Shown here piece by piece: positions 17,018-26,117 of a stretch of DNA of 48,989 bases (its first letter is position 1; each line of letters starts with the position of its first letter). Origin of the DNA: Microcaldota archaeon (GTDB lineage Archaea > Micrarchaeota > Micrarchaeia > Anstonellales > Bilamarchaeaceae); contig WJIU01000032.1 in NCBI GenBank assembly GCA_014730115.1, positions 1 through 48,989 on the forward strand, given 5' to 3'. The notes under the pieces are model-generated. The model had not been told where the DNA came from, did not search any database, and saw only the letters and a program-made list of their open reading frames with translations. The translations under genes were made by a program, and so were the position numbers.

Positions 17018-18814
17018 ATGAAGGTTGGAATAGAAATCCATCAGCGTCTTGATACCCACAAGCTTTTCTGCAACTGTCCTTCCCGGCTGGTAGAAAAAGA
17101 GCCCGACCTTCTTATCACCCGGCAGCTTCATCCGGTATTCAGCGAGCTGGGAGAGATAGACGAAGCCTCCCGTGCGGAATATGAAAAAAGAAAGGTTTTC
17201 GAATATCAGGTTTTCCACGAATCCAACTGCCTGGTTGAAATAGATGAAGAGCCCCCCCATACCATGAACGAGGATGCACTGAAGATAGTGCTGGGGGTTG
17301 CAAAGCAGCTCCATGCAAAGCCTGTGGACGAGGTCCACATCATGAGAAAGGTGGTTATTGACGGTAGCAATACCTCCGGATTCCAGAGGACATCAGTTGT
17401 GGCGCTGAACGGCCACCTGAAAAGCTCCAAGGGAACTGTCCGGATTCCCACCATTGCACTGGAGGAGGAGAGCGCAGGCATAGTTGCTTCGGAATCAAGG
17501 AGGGTTACATACCGGCTTGACCGCCTTGGAATTCCCCTGATTGAAATTGCCACTGACCCGGACATAAAAGACGGCGAGCACCTGCGTGAGGTAGCCGAAA
17601 AACTGGGCATGATACTGAGAGCCACCGGCAGGGTGGCAAGGGGCCTTGGCACAATAAGGCAGGACGTGAATATCTCAACTGCAGGTGGAGCCAGGGTTGA
17701 AATCAAGGGTGCCCAGGAGCTGAAGATGCTTCCGCTTTATGTTGAAAATGAGGAACAAAGGCAGGTTGAGCTGGTGAAGATACTTCTGGAGCTGAGGAAA
17801 AGAAAAGCGCTGCCGGTTGAACTGAATCCGGTGGACGTTACCAGCGTTTTCAGCAAAACTGATGCCAGGCTTATAAGAAAGGGCGTGGATTCCGGCATGG
17901 TGGCAATGGCCCAGAAGCTTGCAGGCCACAAGGGGCTGCTCGGGCGCCAGATTCAGAAAGGAAGGCGCTACGGCACTGAGCTTAGCGACTACGCCAAGCT
18001 TGCAGGCGTAAAAGGGATAATCCACGGCGATGAGGACCTTTCCAAATACAAGATCTCCGAAGCAGAGGAAAAGGGGCTCGGGAAAAAACTCGATTTAGGG
18101 GGGGACGATGTATTCGTGATGGTTGTAGCTCCGGCGGAGCAGGCAACAAAGGCGCTTGAGCATGCCGTCCGCCGTGCCAGCATGGACTTTGTCCCCGAGG
18201 AAACCAGAAAGGCACGGCCTGACGGGACCAGCAGCTTCATGAGGCCGCTTCCGGGAAGGGCAAGGCTCTATCCTGAAACTGACGTCCCTCCGATTCCGGT
18301 AGACCGGGACCTGCTTGCATCCGTGGAAAGCTATGAATCCCCTGAGGAAAAAAGGAAAAGGCTCAGCAAGATGCTCAATCCGGAGATGGCAGAAAGGATG
18401 ATGCGTTCCAGGAACATCCATCTTTTTGAGAAGCTTGTTGAAAAAGGCGCAGACCCGATGCTTGCCGCCACTACCCTGGAAGACACGGTAGTGTCCCTGA
18501 GGCGGGAAGGAATAAAATTCAAGGATTTGGAAGGCGCCCTGCTTGAGCTTTTCAGGGAGTACAATAAAGGCAAATTCGTCAAGGCAGCGATACCTGAAAT
18601 ACTCAGGGCGGTGGCCAAGGGAGCCAGTGTTGATTCTGTTCTGAGGGTATACCGCCTGCAGAAAGTGTCCGGCAGGGACCTGGGAAAGCTCGTTGAAGAA
18701 GAGGGTTATGATATGAAAAAAGTGATGCAGAAGCACCGCCTTCAGGTTGACCCCGCAGAAGTGGCTGAAATCATCAAGAAAAAACCCAAAAAAAGGCATT
18801 CTGAATACCGCTGA
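17018..18814 (+). CDS. gatE: Glu-tRNA(Gln) amidotransferase subunit E
   Basis: MKVGIEIHQRLDTHKLFCNCPSRL, GLGTIRQDVNISTAGGARVEIKGAQEL; immediately downstream of gatD. Confidence 0.96.
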   Translation: MKVGIEIHQRLDTHKLFCNCPSRLVEKEPDLLITRQLHPVFSELGEIDEASRAEYEKRKVFEYQVFHESNCLVEIDEEPPHTMNEDALKIVLGVAKQLHAKPVDEVHIMRKVVIDGSNTSGFQRTSVVALNGHLKSSKGTVRIPTIALEEESAGIVASESRRVTYRLDRLGIPLIEIATDPDIKDGEHLREVAEKLGMILRATGRVARGLGTIRQDVNISTAGGARVEIKGAQELKMLPLYVENEEQRQVELVKILLELRKRKALPVELNPVDVTSVFSKTDARLIRKGVDSGMVAMAQKLAGHKGLLGRQIQKGRRYGTELSDYAKLAGVKGIIHGDEDLSKYKISEAEEKGLGKKLDLGGDDVFVMVVAPAEQATKALEHAVRRASMDFVPEETRKARPDGTSSFMRPLPGRARLYPETDVPPIPVDRDLLASVESYESPEEKRKRLSKMLNPEMAERMMRSRNIHLFEKLVEKGADPMLAATTLEDTVVSLRREGIKFKDLEGALLELFREYNKGKFVKAAIPEILRAVAKGASVDSVLRVYRLQKVSGRDLGKLVEEEGYDMKKVMQKHRLQVDPAEVAEIIKKKPKKRHSEYR

Positions 18815-18879
18815 TTCCAAAGGTTGCTCTTTTTACATCCAAAATAGCATTTTAAAACATACTGTAACACATTATACAC

Positions 18880-19827
18880 ATGCAAATCATTAAAGGCAGC
18901 AATGGCCAGGGAGGATTCCGGCGTAAACCCGGAAAAGCGCTGGACAGGAAGCTCCCGGCAACCAGTTCCATGCAGCTTCTTGACAAAATCAGAGGCTCCT
19001 CCAATATCTGCATGGCAATCCGCGAAGTCTGCCATGGTTATGTGGAAAGAGAGCAGGTAAAATCCCTGAAAGATGAAGCCCCCCTGGCCGCGTATGCATG
19101 TGCAAGGGCGGTTCAGAAAGGGGAAACCGATTATCTTATCAGCCGGATTTTCTCTACTTCCTCCCAGATGGGACAGCACCAGAGGGCAATAGTCTTTTCG
19201 CCAGGAGAGACCAGCTCAGATGATGACATCAAGAAGAATCTCAGGGAAATAATCCATGGTCTTGCTGAGCTTTATCACTCAACGGGAGAAGAAAGGCTTG
19301 GACTTGTTTCCCCGGCAACCCTTACCAGGCAGTTTCAGGTAAACCAGGTGAATTCCATAACAGTGCTTAATCAGGTGAATTTTGTCAGATGCCGCTTTGG
19401 CAGTGTTATGGACAATCCCCAGATAAAAAAAGAAATCTCAGTATCCCACGGGACACTGAAAGACCCCCTGCTCCGGATTGTATACCGCCCCCATGAAACC
19501 GAGCCAAAGCAGTACTATGCAGAGCTTACTATGTCCTATTCAGAGGAAAGAACGGCCCAAAGGGCAAATGGAATGGTTGTCACCTCGTCCAGAAAAACCG
19601 AGCTTACTATCCTTACCCCGCCTCTTCTTGAGGGAAATGGGTATTACCTGGGAAAGGCAGTGGAAGAAACCGGAAATATCCCGTTTACCGAGATTCTCCC
19701 CCGCTCTTCTACTCTTCACCAGTGCATTTCCAGAAAGCAGTTTCTTGTTTATGGCACAGATGGTAAGATGGTGCTGGCAGACATAGGGCCTGCCTCTCTT
19801 TTCCAGAAAATCAACTCAGGATTTTGA
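18880..19827 (+). CDS. hypothetical protein, 315 aa
   Basis: Intact ORF with no clear family; C-terminal CISRKQFLVYGTDGKMVLADIG faintly resembles an FHA core. Confidence 0.65.
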   Translation: MQIIKGSNGQGGFRRKPGKALDRKLPATSSMQLLDKIRGSSNICMAIREVCHGYVEREQVKSLKDEAPLAAYACARAVQKGETDYLISRIFSTSSQMGQHQRAIVFSPGETSSDDDIKKNLREIIHGLAELYHSTGEERLGLVSPATLTRQFQVNQVNSITVLNQVNFVRCRFGSVMDNPQIKKEISVSHGTLKDPLLRIVYRPHETEPKQYYAELTMSYSEERTAQRANGMVVTSSRKTELTILTPPLLEGNGYYLGKAVEETGNIPFTEILPRSSTLHQCISRKQFLVYGTDGKMVLADIGPASLFQKINSGF

Positions 19828-20538
19828 TTTTCCCAGTACAACCATATAAACCGTTTCCCGGTCTTCAAGCTCCAGCAGCCGGCCGACTCTGCCTGTTTCA
19901 AAGCCCCCTACCGGGACTGCTTCTATTCCCAGCGAAACAGCCTCCAGCAGCATATTCTGGGCAATATGCCCTGCTTCAATAAGTATGAAGTCCCTCCACC
20001 TCTCCTGGTATTTCCAGGATATCCTGTCCGGAACCCCCACCAAAACAACCACTGCAGCGCCATCCCGGACATGGGCCTGGTTGTAGGACATTCCATAAAG
20101 CTCGTCATTGAACCTGCCTTCTTTTACCAGGACAAGCTTGTGCTCCTCGGGAAGGTATCTGTAGATGCCGCATGATGCATTCTCTACGCGGTTGGGGACA
20201 AGATAAAGGTCCACCGGATAAAGCGCACCTGCGGAAGGGGCGGTCCTGAATCCACTTTCGCTGGTTGTGCCGTCTCCTGCCCAGAGCAGCACCGAAAGCT
20301 CTTCCAGGGTAATCTCTTCGGAAGAGTATTCCCGCACCGACCTTCTGTTTTCAAGGGTGGTTTCAAGGTTTTCCCCCTGATAATCAGGAGAAGGAAGTAC
20401 AATCTCCGTCTGCCCGGGATATTCGGTGCATGTGGCCGGGGCTTCTTTTCTTTCTTCAGGAAACAGAAAAGGAAATGCCAGGATGGCAAGCATTGCTATT
20501 ATGCAAAAAACCAGGATTGCGACATATTGCCCGTCCAT
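19816..20538 (-). CDS. SagB/ThcOx-type nitroreductase with N-terminal transmembrane anchor
   Basis: ENRRSVREYSSEEITLEELSVLLWAGDG, RTAPSAGALYPVDLYLV, AGHIAQNMLLEAVSLGIEAVPVGGF. Confidence 0.88.
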   Translation of the reverse strand: MDGQYVAILVFCIIAMLAILAFPFLFPEERKEAPATCTEYPGQTEIVLPSPDYQGENLETTLENRRSVREYSSEEITLEELSVLLWAGDGTTSESGFRTAPSAGALYPVDLYLVPNRVENASCGIYRYLPEEHKLVLVKEGRFNDELYGMSYNQAHVRDGAAVVVLVGVPDRISWKYQERWRDFILIEAGHIAQNMLLEAVSLGIEAVPVGGFETGRVGRLLELEDRETVYMVVLGKSKS

Positions 20539-20568
20539 AGGATGAAAATCAGGCCAAAAGATAAAAGG

Positions 20569-22989
20569 CTACTCTTTCTCCGGCTCCTCCTTTTCTTCCT
20601 GCGGAACCACAGTGAATGTTGCGACCTTTTCCCCTTCTGCCAGCCGGATAATCCTTACTCCCAGGGTGTTCCTGCCGATTACCGAAATGTCCTTGACGTA
20701 CGTCCTGATTGCCTGCCCCTGGTCGGTCATTACTATTATTTCATCGGTTTCATCTACTGCAGCCACCCGTATCACATCACCGTTCCTGCCTTCGGTTTTG
20801 ATGTTTATTACTCCGGAGCCGCCCCTTGACTGAAGCCGGTAGTCATCGATTGCAGTTCTTTTTCCGTAGCCGTTTTCAGTTACTGTAAGCAGGGCCGGCT
20901 TCCAGTATACCGCACTGCCCACTACTTCATCGTCTTCAGACTTCAGCCTTATTCCGATAACCCCCTGGCCGGTACGGCCGATTTCCCGGGCGTCGGTTTC
21001 CCTGAACCTTATTGCCTGCCCTTTCTTTGTTGCTATGAGGACCTCCTGTTTTCCGTCTGTTTTCCTGACCTCTACCAGCCGGTCCCCTTCCTTCAGGGTT
21101 ATCGCAATGATCCCTCCCCGCCTGACATTCTTGAAATTCTCCAGCGCGGTTCTTTTGACGGTTCCCTTCTTTGTAAACATCATCAGGAACTCTCCGGTGT
21201 CAAACCTGTCCACACTTACCCAGGAAGTAACCTTCTCGTCCTTGAGGTCAAGCAGGCTGACCAGCGTCTTTCCGGTCGAATACCGGCTTCCTTCCGGAGC
21301 CTTGTAGACCTTCATCCAGAACACCCTGCCCTTGTCTGTGAACAGCATGAGGTAGTCATGGTTCTTGGTAACTATGACATCCTGGATAACGTCCTCTTCT
21401 TTGGTTCCTGCTCCGATTATGCCTTTGCCTCCGCGGTGCTGGGTGCGGTATTCGTCCAGCCCTACCCTTTTGATGTAGCCGCGGTTGGTTATGACAACCA
21501 CCACATCCTCATTGGGAATGAGCGCCTCTATGTCCAGGTCCTCTTCGCCTTCTATGATTTCAGTGCGCCTTTCATCCCCGTATTTTTCCTTGACTTCATT
21601 CAGCTCGTCTTTGATAATGGCCAGAATCTTTCCTGTATCGGCAAGCACTTCCTTAAGCCAGGCTATCTTTTTGACCAGCTCCCGGTACTCGGCTTCAATC
21701 TTTTCTCTTTCCAGCGCTATCAGCTTGGACAACCTCATCTCCAGGATTGCGCTGGCCTGCTTTTCGCTGAGTGAATAGTTCCGCATCAGCCCCCCCCTTG
21801 CTTCTTCCACATCCTTGGACTTTCGGAGGAAATCAACTACAGACTCTATATTTTCCAGGGCAATCCTGAGCCCTTCCAGGAGATGGGCCCTTTCCTGCGC
21901 TTCCCGGAGTTCAAACTCTGAGCGCCTTCTGACAATCTCCTTTCTGAACTCTATGAACTCAGTTATTATATCATAAAGGGGCATAACCTTGGGCTGCTTG
22001 CCGCATATCGCAAGGTTGATTATTCCGAAGGTCGACTGAAGCGGGGTATGGGCGTAAAGCTGGTTGGTAACCACGTCGGGGTCATAGCCTTTTTTCAGGT
22101 CGATAATGACTTCCATGCCTTCCTTGTCAGAGCGGTCGTGTATGCCGGAGATGCCCTCCACTTTCTTTTGCTTGACTGCCTTGACAATTGATTCAATCAG
22201 GGAGGTTTTTGCAAGCTGGTAGGGTATCTCCCGTATTGTAAGGGTGTTCTTATTCTCATCCTTTTCCACCCTTCCCCTGACCTTTACAATGCCCCTGCCA
22301 TGCCTGTAGGCATGCACTATCCCTGCCCTTCCCACGATTTTTCCGCCGGTCGGGAAGTCAGGCCCATGGACGATGCTGAGCAGGTCAGTCTCTTCAGCAC
22401 CGTCTATTACTGCAATTATTCCACCTACCACTTCGCTGAGGTTGTGCGGGGGTATGTTGGTGGCCATCCCCACTGCGATTCCTGAAGAGCCATTGACAAG
22501 AAGGTTCGGTATCTTGGAAGGCAGAACGTCCGGCTCTTTCATTGTGCCGTCAAAATTGTCCGACCATTCCACAGTTTCCTTTTCCAGGTCAGAAAGAAGC
22601 TCGGCGGCCATCTTGGCCATCCTTACCTCAGTGTACCTCATTGCAGCGGCATTGTCACCGTCAATGGAGCCCATGTTTCCCTGGCCGTCTACCAGGGGGT
22701 ATCTCAGAGAAAAGGGCTGGGCCATCCTCACCAGTGAATCGTAGATTGCCATGTCGCCATGGGGATGGTACTTACCAAGGGCTTCACCCACAATCCTTGC
22801 ACTCTTCTTGTGCGGTTTACTGTAGGTATTCCCCAGCTCGTGCATCGCATACAACACCCTCCGGTGAACCGGTTTCAGGCCGTCCCTGACATCAGGTATG
22901 GCCCTGCCTATGATTACTGACATTGCATAGTCGAGGTAGCTCTCTTTCATGTCCTTCTCGATAGTCCTTTCCAGTATTCTTTCGGCCAT
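20569..22989 (-). CDS. gyrA: DNA gyrase subunit A
   Basis: [63 protein letters not shown]. Confidence 0.97.
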   Translation of the reverse strand: MAERILERTIEKDMKESYLDYAMSVIIGRAIPDVRDGLKPVHRRVLYAMHELGNTYSKPHKKSARIVGEALGKYHPHGDMAIYDSLVRMAQPFSLRYPLVDGQGNMGSIDGDNAAAMRYTEVRMAKMAAELLSDLEKETVEWSDNFDGTMKEPDVLPSKIPNLLVNGSSGIAVGMATNIPPHNLSEVVGGIIAVIDGAEETDLLSIVHGPDFPTGGKIVGRAGIVHAYRHGRGIVKVRGRVEKDENKNTLTIREIPYQLAKTSLIESIVKAVKQKKVEGISGIHDRSDKEGMEVIIDLKKGYDPDVVTNQLYAHTPLQSTFGIINLAICGKQPKVMPLYDIITEFIEFRKEIVRRRSEFELREAQERAHLLEGLRIALENIESVVDFLRKSKDVEEARGGLMRNYSLSEKQASAILEMRLSKLIALEREKIEAEYRELVKKIAWLKEVLADTGKILAIIKDELNEVKEKYGDERRTEIIEGEEDLDIEALIPNEDVVVVITNRGYIKRVGLDEYRTQHRGGKGIIGAGTKEEDVIQDVIVTKNHDYLMLFTDKGRVFWMKVYKAPEGSRYSTGKTLVSLLDLKDEKVTSWVSVDRFDTGEFLMMFTKKGTVKRTALENFKNVRRGGIIAITLKEGDRLVEVRKTDGKQEVLIATKKGQAIRFRETDAREIGRTGQGVIGIRLKSEDDEVVGSAVYWKPALLTVTENGYGKRTAIDDYRLQSRGGSGVINIKTEGRNGDVIRVAAVDETDEIIVMTDQGQAIRTYVKDISVIGRNTLGVRIIRLAEGEKVATFTVVPQEEKEEPEKE

Positions 22990-22995
22990 AGCGCA

Positions 22996-25971
22996 TCAGA
23001 TGTCGAGGTTCTTAACCTGAACCGCATTTTCCTCAATAAATTCCCTTCTGGGCTCTACTGCATCGCCCATCAGAATCGTGAACAGCTCATCAGCCACAAT
23101 TGCATCCTCAATGGTTACCTTTTTCAGCGTCCTTGTCTCGGGACTCATGGTGGTTTCCCAGAGCTGGCCGGGATTCATTTCCCCAAGGCCCTTGTATCTC
23201 TGGATGGATGCGTTCTCCCCTACCTCTGCAAGCACCTTTTCCAGCTCCTGGTCAGTGTATGCATAGCGTATGCCCTTCCCCTTTTTTATGCGGTAAAGGG
23301 GCGGCTGGGCAATGTAGAGGTATCCCTTCTCTATTATCTCCCGGAAGTATCTGTAGAACAGAGTAAGCAGGAGTGTCCGGATGTGGGACCCGTCCACATC
23401 TGCGTCAACCATGATTATTATTTTGTGATACCTAAGCTTTGAAATGTCAAAGTCTTCCTTGAAGCCGGCACCCAGAGACATTACCACGTTCTTTATTTCT
23501 TCACTGTTCAGCACCTTGTGCATCGGCGCCTTTTCCACATTGAGTATCTTCCCCCGCAGGGGAAGAATAGCCTGGTATCCCCGGTCCCTTGCCTGCTTGG
23601 AGCTATTATGTACGAACATACCGCTTGCCAGGGCAAAGTTATGCGTTTCCTCTACCTCCAAATCATAAACATCTATTCTCTCTTCGACTTGTCCGATTCG
23701 CTGGATTTTATGGTTATAGCATTTAATGTGTTGATGCATGGCGTTCTCGTTGTTATCAAAGAATCTTTCACATATGGTATCATAGCGGAGAAGGGCCTTG
23801 TCACTCCTTCTCATTCTTTCTTTTTGGTAGTTTTCCTGGGTTATCCCGCCCTCTCTTTCATACAATTCTCTCATGACTGCAATGGCTCTTGCCTTATAAC
23901 TCCTGTCATATGCTTTTTTCCTTGTTTTTCTGAACTTTGCAGTCCATTGTGATTCTGTTTTTTCTTTCCTCCATTCAATCAACGCATTATCTTCCCATTG
24001 TTTCTTTGCCCCTTCACTTAGCATTTTCCTCATTTTTGGCTTTTTCATTGTCGCACTAATCCTTTTTCGATATTCCTTGCTTTGGTGTGATTTTCTGATC
24101 GCTTCGGGTACCTCCGGTCTTTTCATAGTCTCCTTTATCTGATTTGCATGAAGCTCAAGGTGCTCTTTCTTGCCCATCCTTAACAAATTGCTGGGATTAT
24201 TATTTCGTTTATCAAAGTCAATATGGTGGACGCAGGAAGTTTTCCTTTTCTTGTATTTGCCGGTATCAAGGTTATATCTATCCCCAAGCAGATGTGTGAA
24301 TATCCATCTGCCTTCTTTGGGGTCAAAGACAAGCTCATAACCCTTTATCGTGATTCTCTTGCCTAATTTTGAATGTTGTCTATAGAGCGGCATTAGGGAT
24401 ATTTTTTCATTTAATTCATCTGCCCTTCTGTAGGAACCATCGCGTAGCATAAACAGGTGGTCTGGGGTGCAAATAATCTCTTCGCTTGCATCTGTTACAA
24501 TTCTTATCACTTTTGCGTTTCTTCGTGTAATCCTTGGTTCTTTTATTGGCGCAATCCCAATTCTCCCGTCCTTTAGAATGGTGTAGCAGAAATTCTGTTT
24601 ACCCTGTTTGTGTTCTTCAACAAGTTCCCTAAAACTAAGATTCCGTCCGTCTGCCAATGCAACCCTGGTTTCTCCCGAAAAACATCCTCCGGCCGAATCG
24701 CCTTCCACCAGGTAAAGCTCTGCCTTTTCAGGGTCCTGCTCGCTGCAGTCTGCAAGCTTGCCCGGCAGCAGGCTGCTCTCAAATACAGTCTTCCTTCTGA
24801 TGAGTTCCTTTGCTTTCTGAGCTGCCTCCCGCGCCTCCAGGGAACTGATAATCTTCTGGGCAATGGCCTTTGCCTCAATCGGGTGCTCCTCCAGATAGGT
24901 TTTGAGATTGTCATAAACCACGCTGTCTACAATGCCCCTGATTTCACTGTTTCCCAGCTTGGTCTTGGTCTGGCCTTCGAACTGCGGCTCCGGAACCCGG
25001 AGGCTAATCACTGCAGTAAGCCCCTCGCTTGCATCGTTGCCGGTAATCCTTCTGTCTTCCTTGACAAGATTGCCGGATTTGATATAATCATTCATTGCCC
25101 TGGTGAGAGCAGTCCTGAAACCGGTCAGGTGGGTTCCGCCTTCAATAGTCTTGATGTTGTTTACAAAACTGTAAACCATATCGTTGTACGTGTCGGTATA
25201 CTGTATTGCTACCTCAATTTCCACACCGTCTGCCTTTTTTTCAAAATAAAATGGCTCGTGGAGCATGTTGCGGGCCTTGTTAAGATGCCCTACAAATTCC
25301 ACTATCCCCCCTCTGTAGACAAACTCCCCCTTTTTTCCGGCTCTTTCGTCCTCAAGAACTATCCTGAGGCCTTTGTTCAGGAAGGCAAGCTCCATCAGCC
25401 TTTCCTTCAGGTAATCATAGTCGAACTCGAGCACTGTGAAGATTCCAGGGTCGGGCTTGAACCTGACTACTGTCCCCCGGTACCGGGTTTCTCCGGCGGT
25501 CTGGGCCTCCTGCGTCAGCTTTCCCTTGTTGTACCCTATGGTGTATATTTTCCCTTCGCGGTGGACCTCGATATTCATCCATTCGGAAAGGGCGTTGACA
25601 ACACTCATGCCCACCCCATGCAGGCCTCCGGAAACCTGATATGCCTTTTTGGCAAATTTTCCCCCGGCATGCAGGGAGCTGGAAACAACTTCCAGGGCTG
25701 ATTTGCCGGACTTGTGCCTGTCAATCGGAATGCCCCTTCCATCATCCCTGATTTTCACCGAACCGTCCTTTTTCAGGGCAATCTCCACCATGCTGCAATA
25801 GCCGGCAAGGGCCTCATCTATGCTGTTGTCCACGATTTCGTAAATCAGGTGGTGGAGCCCTCTTTTGACGGTGTCTCCGATGTACATCCCGGGTCTTCTC
25901 CTGACTCCTTCCAGGCCCTCAAGAACTTGTATTTCTTTGGCCGTATAACCTTCTTCCCTTTCCATGAGCAT
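22996..25971 (-). CDS. gyrB: DNA gyrase subunit B, interrupted in frame by an intein
   Basis: GLEGVRRRPGMYIGDT, VDNSIDEALAGYC, VEGDSAGG split from SSKQARDRGYQAILPLRGKILNVEKA, VDADVDGSHIRTLLLTLFYR. Confidence 0.97.
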   Translation of the reverse strand: MLMEREEGYTAKEIQVLEGLEGVRRRPGMYIGDTVKRGLHHLIYEIVDNSIDEALAGYCSMVEIALKKDGSVKIRDDGRGIPIDRHKSGKSALEVVSSSLHAGGKFAKKAYQVSGGLHGVGMSVVNALSEWMNIEVHREGKIYTIGYNKGKLTQEAQTAGETRYRGTVVRFKPDPGIFTVLEFDYDYLKERLMELAFLNKGLRIVLEDERAGKKGEFVYRGGIVEFVGHLNKARNMLHEPFYFEKKADGVEIEVAIQYTDTYNDMVYSFVNNIKTIEGGTHLTGFRTALTRAMNDYIKSGNLVKEDRRITGNDASEGLTAVISLRVPEPQFEGQTKTKLGNSEIRGIVDSVVYDNLKTYLEEHPIEAKAIAQKIISSLEAREAAQKAKELIRRKTVFESSLLPGKLADCSEQDPEKAELYLVEGDSAGGCFSGETRVALADGRNLSFRELVEEHKQGKQNFCYTILKDGRIGIAPIKEPRITRRNAKVIRIVTDASEEIICTPDHLFMLRDGSYRRADELNEKISLMPLYRQHSKLGKRITIKGYELVFDPKEGRWIFTHLLGDRYNLDTGKYKKRKTSCVHHIDFDKRNNNPSNLLRMGKKEHLELHANQIKETMKRPEVPEAIRKSHQSKEYRKRISATMKKPKMRKMLSEGAKKQWEDNALIEWRKEKTESQWTAKFRKTRKKAYDRSYKARAIAVMRELYEREGGITQENYQKERMRRSDKALLRYDTICERFFDNNENAMHQHIKCYNHKIQRIGQVEERIDVYDLEVEETHNFALASGMFVHNSSKQARDRGYQAILPLRGKILNVEKAPMHKVLNSEEIKNVVMSLGAGFKEDFDISKLRYHKIIIMVDADVDGSHIRTLLLTLFYRYFREIIEKGYLYIAQPPLYRIKKGKGIRYAYTDQELEKVLAEVGENASIQRYKGLGEMNPGQLWETTMSPETRTLKKVTIEDAIVADELFTILMGDAVEPRREFIEENAVQVKNLDI
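23605..24684 (-). mobile_element. GyrB intein (360 aa) with HNH homing-endonuclease-like domain
   Basis: Starts CFSGETRVALADGRNLSF (Cys1), block B ICTPDHLFML, central CVHHIDFDKRNNNPSNLLRMGKKEHLELH, ends YDLEVEETHNFALASGMFVHN followed by Ser+1. Confidence 0.95.
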
Positions 25972-26117
25972 TACCGCTGTTATCCTATCCAGATTTACGT
26001 CGATAAAGAGCGCTGTCCGAACAACAGAAAAACATTGTTAAATAGTCTTTAAATTGCTTTGTTTTTATCGCTAAAAAGTGCAAGATGAAGGCGGGCAACC
26101 AGTGTTGTTTTTGGCCA

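Noticed and set aside
24610-25701. 363-aa plus-strand ORF antisense to gyrB
   Set aside because: Mirror ORF of a strongly supported gene; no recognisable domain, and such shadow ORFs occur across this GC-rich window
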